Source: Balneolia bacterium
GTDB lineage: Bacteria; Bacteroidota; Rhodothermia; Balneolales; Cyclonatronaceae
DNA length: 7,520 nucleotides
NCBI GenBank assembly: GCA_003566395.1
Contig: PXDL01000223.1
Coordinates: forward strand, 1-7,520
Direction: 5' to 3'
Shown piece after piece: positions 6,121 to 7,520 of this stretch. Every line of letters starts with the position of its first letter. Positions within the stretch are counted from its first letter, which is position 1. A program made the translations under genes and the position numbers. The notes under the pieces are model-generated. The model saw only the letters and a list, made by a program, of their open reading frames with translations, made no database searches and had not been told where the DNA came from.

Positions 6121-6433
6121 GACCGGCTACTCAGGTAATTTGCTGAAAGATAGAATGAGCGCTTGTTGAGGTAGATATGATAGCTTATATGCTGAGAGTA
6201 AGGTACGAAATTGGTTCTTAAAGATGTTTACTTCCACATCGGAGTTACAAGTTTGCATCTACCAAATGGGATTGATTTTTTTATTTACTGAAAAAATAGC
6301 GACTTGATAAGTTTATTCGTCGGTTTCTATGAATTCACCGGCTTTTCCTGACTTTAGCGAAATACAACAATTCCTTTCACGAGCTTTAAAAGCGTCATGT
6401 GCTTAGCCGTTGAGCAGATAACCAGGATGATAT
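6121..6433. other. Gene-free interval upstream of the phospholipase D gene
   Basis: About 313 bp with no credible gene on either strand. It separates the stop of the small minus-strand gene from the start of the phospholipase D gene and should contain the promoter of the latter, read right to left. I find no convincing promoter pair or terminator. Two weak structures are present: GTCGGT/ACCGGC (6319-6324 with 6337-6342, one wobble) and a 7-bp A/T-only inverted repeat around 6273-6297. Confidence 0.5.
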
Positions 6434-6808
6434 TCATGCCGTTGTAAATCCTTTTTCATGATACGTTTCGAAACAAGTACGTGTAAGGCGTCTTAATGCA
6501 GCGAAAAGGCCGGGATCATTCTTCCTGAAATTGAAACAGGATTTGCCCTGCATTTTTTTCCGCAGGCCGGGAGAGGCTTCATCCAAAAGCTCCGGATTTG
6601 TATAGACCGGCATGAGATGGTAGCTCACATAGTTTTTCCGGATTTGAACCCCTCCGAACCACAGCCGCTTTTTGTTCGGCATGATGTGATCTGTTTCAAC
6701 CGAAAAGTCGTCCTCGGTGTCTTTCAAAACCGTAAGACCCGGGGTTTCTTCCTGCATGATGGTTTTCAGGCTATTAAATATGATGCTGAATTCCGGATCG
6801 ACGGCCAT
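6434..6808 (-). CDS. Small DUF1801-like protein
   Basis: A 124-residue soluble protein without signal peptide or membrane segment, so probably cytoplasmic. The middle is the most family-like part: LWFGGVQIRKNYVSYHLMPVY (49-69), then NPELLDEASPGLRKKMQGKSCFNF (71-94) and a helix ending LTRTCFETY (108-116). This layout, with a strand carrying YVSYHLMPVY, a loop and MQGKSCFNF, resembles DUF1801/YdhG-like proteins of Bacteroidota-type bacteria, for which no biochemical role is settled. I recognise it only by pattern. The ATG at 6808 has an A/T-rich leader and no clear Shine-Dalgarno. It begins 44 bp after the stop of the tricorn-type protease with no terminator between, so it may share its transcript, although no functional link is evident. 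Confidence 0.6.
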   Translation of the reverse strand: MAVDPEFSIIFNSLKTIMQEETPGLTVLKDTEDDFSVETDHIMPNKKRLWFGGVQIRKNYVSYHLMPVYTNPELLDEASPGLRKKMQGKSCFNFRKNDPGLFAALRRLTRTCFETYHEKGFTTA

Positions 6809-6852
6809 ACGATTTTTAAATTTGTTTAGGATAGGAAGTGTACATGAGGGTA

Positions 6853-7520
6853 TTAATTCCGGTCGGGGCGTTTCCAGCGCACCGGCGCTTCGGGCTCGGG
6901 TTTTAGCTCAACCGGATTTGCTTTCAGCAGCCGCATCGCTTCCCTTACAGAGGCTTCGAGTTGGGGATCAAACCCGCGCATTACATCGGCGGGATGCTGA
7001 AACACTTCTATATCGGGAGCAACGCCTTCCCCCTCAACGGCCCATTCCCCGTCGGTGTCGAAAAATCCTCCTCTGGGCGCAATCATTCCTCCGCCGTCGA
7101 TGAAGCGTGGTGTATCCCAGGTGCCGACAAGCCCGCCCCAGGTTCGGGTTCCGATTAGCGGACCGATTCCCATCTTCCGGAACATATATGGCAGCAAGTC
7201 TCCGCCCGATCCGGCGTTTTCATTGATGATCATCACCTTCGGTCCCCAAATGCCGGCCATAGGTGTGGTAAACGGTTTACGATCTCCTGCGCGGCTGTTG
7301 AAATATCCGTGAAGCTCGCGGTTCATAATATCCACCATATAATCGGCCGCCGAACCGCCGCCGTTATTCCGTTCGTCAATTACGGCGCCTTCTTTATCCT
7401 GCTGCGAAAAATAGTAGCGGTTAAAATACTCATAGCCGACCGCACCCGTGTTCGGAACATATACATAGGCAAGCCGCCCGTCCGAAAGGTGATCCACTTT
7501 TTTTCTGTTCGATTCAATCC
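6853..7520 (-). CDS. Tricorn-type protease, C-terminal part (S41 family), cut by window edge
   Basis: The frame stays open to the right edge, so the true start lies outside the window; the GTG at 7497 is internal (preceding residues IESNRKK continue the usual linker). About 222 residues are visible, forming the C-terminal peptidase domain: LAYVYVPNTG, a first core strand AVIDERNNGGG, then NENAGSGGD with the probable nucleophile Ser (7207-7209), GTRTWGGLVG, and VEGEGVAPDIEV. The Glu in VEGEG lies 58 residues after the Ser, matching the Ser965-Glu1023 spacing I recall for Thermoplasma tricorn. The catalytic His, the PDZ domain and the N-terminal beta-propellers would be upstream, outside the window. 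Tricorn-family enzymes degrade peptides; many bacterial members are exported. The tail after PDIEV is charged and proline-rich (ELKPEPEAPVRWKRP). Confidence 0.85.
   Translation of the reverse strand, partial: IESNRKKVDHLSDGRLAYVYVPNTGAVGYEYFNRYYFSQQDKEGAVIDERNNGGGSAADYMVDIMNRELHGYFNSRAGDRKPFTTPMAGIWGPKVMIINENAGSGGDLLPYMFRKMGIGPLIGTRTWGGLVGTWDTPRFIDGGGMIAPRGGFFDTDGEWAVEGEGVAPDIEVFQHPADVMRGFDPQLEASVREAMRLLKANPVELKPEPEAPVRWKRPDRN

Noticed and set aside
6319..6342. Hairpin GTCGGT/ACCGGC followed by TTTT on the plus strand
   Set aside because: No plus-strand gene lies upstream to be terminated, and on the minus strand, where the genes are, no T-run follows.

Overview
The window most resembles a member of the Bacteroidota/Balneolota/Rhodothermota lineage, with Balneolaceae as my best guess. 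This rests on gene content: a six-bladed beta-propeller lipoprotein with a GRGPGE motif, a bacterial tricorn-type protease, several short-leader lipoproteins, and an envelope operon with LPP20-like lipoproteins. Coding DNA is moderately GC-rich, while the gene-free stretches are clearly AT-rich. The assignment is inference, because no rRNA or other phylogenetic marker is present.

Layout. Positions 1-638 hold no gene I can support but contain several perfect or near-perfect inverted repeats. Three plus-strand genes follow (639-3602): an LPP20-like lipoprotein, a secreted protein with an acidic proline-rich linker and a C-terminal transglutaminase-like Cys/His/Asp domain, and a second lipoprotein that looks like two LPP20-like units in tandem. 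A strong terminator-like hairpin (1227-1278) lies between the first and second genes. It also argues that the second gene starts at 1298 and not at the upstream ATG at 1241.

From 3655 to the right edge everything lies on the minus strand, convergent with the first cluster. In transcription order these genes are the C-terminal part of a tricorn/S41 protease (runs off the window), a small DUF1801-like protein 44 bp downstream, a gene-free gap of 313 bp, a two-HKD phospholipase D/cardiolipin synthase, and 48 bp after it the beta-propeller lipoprotein.

The three plus-strand genes are the most interesting part. All products appear exported; two carry lipoboxes and three LPP20-like units between them; the middle one carries an apparently intact papain/transglutaminase-fold triad. 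I infer a cell-envelope module in which a cysteine-peptidase-like or transglutaminase-like enzyme works with LPP20-like lipoproteins. Its substrate and role cannot be read from the sequence. No tRNA, rRNA, CRISPR array, intact insertion sequence or phage gene was seen.
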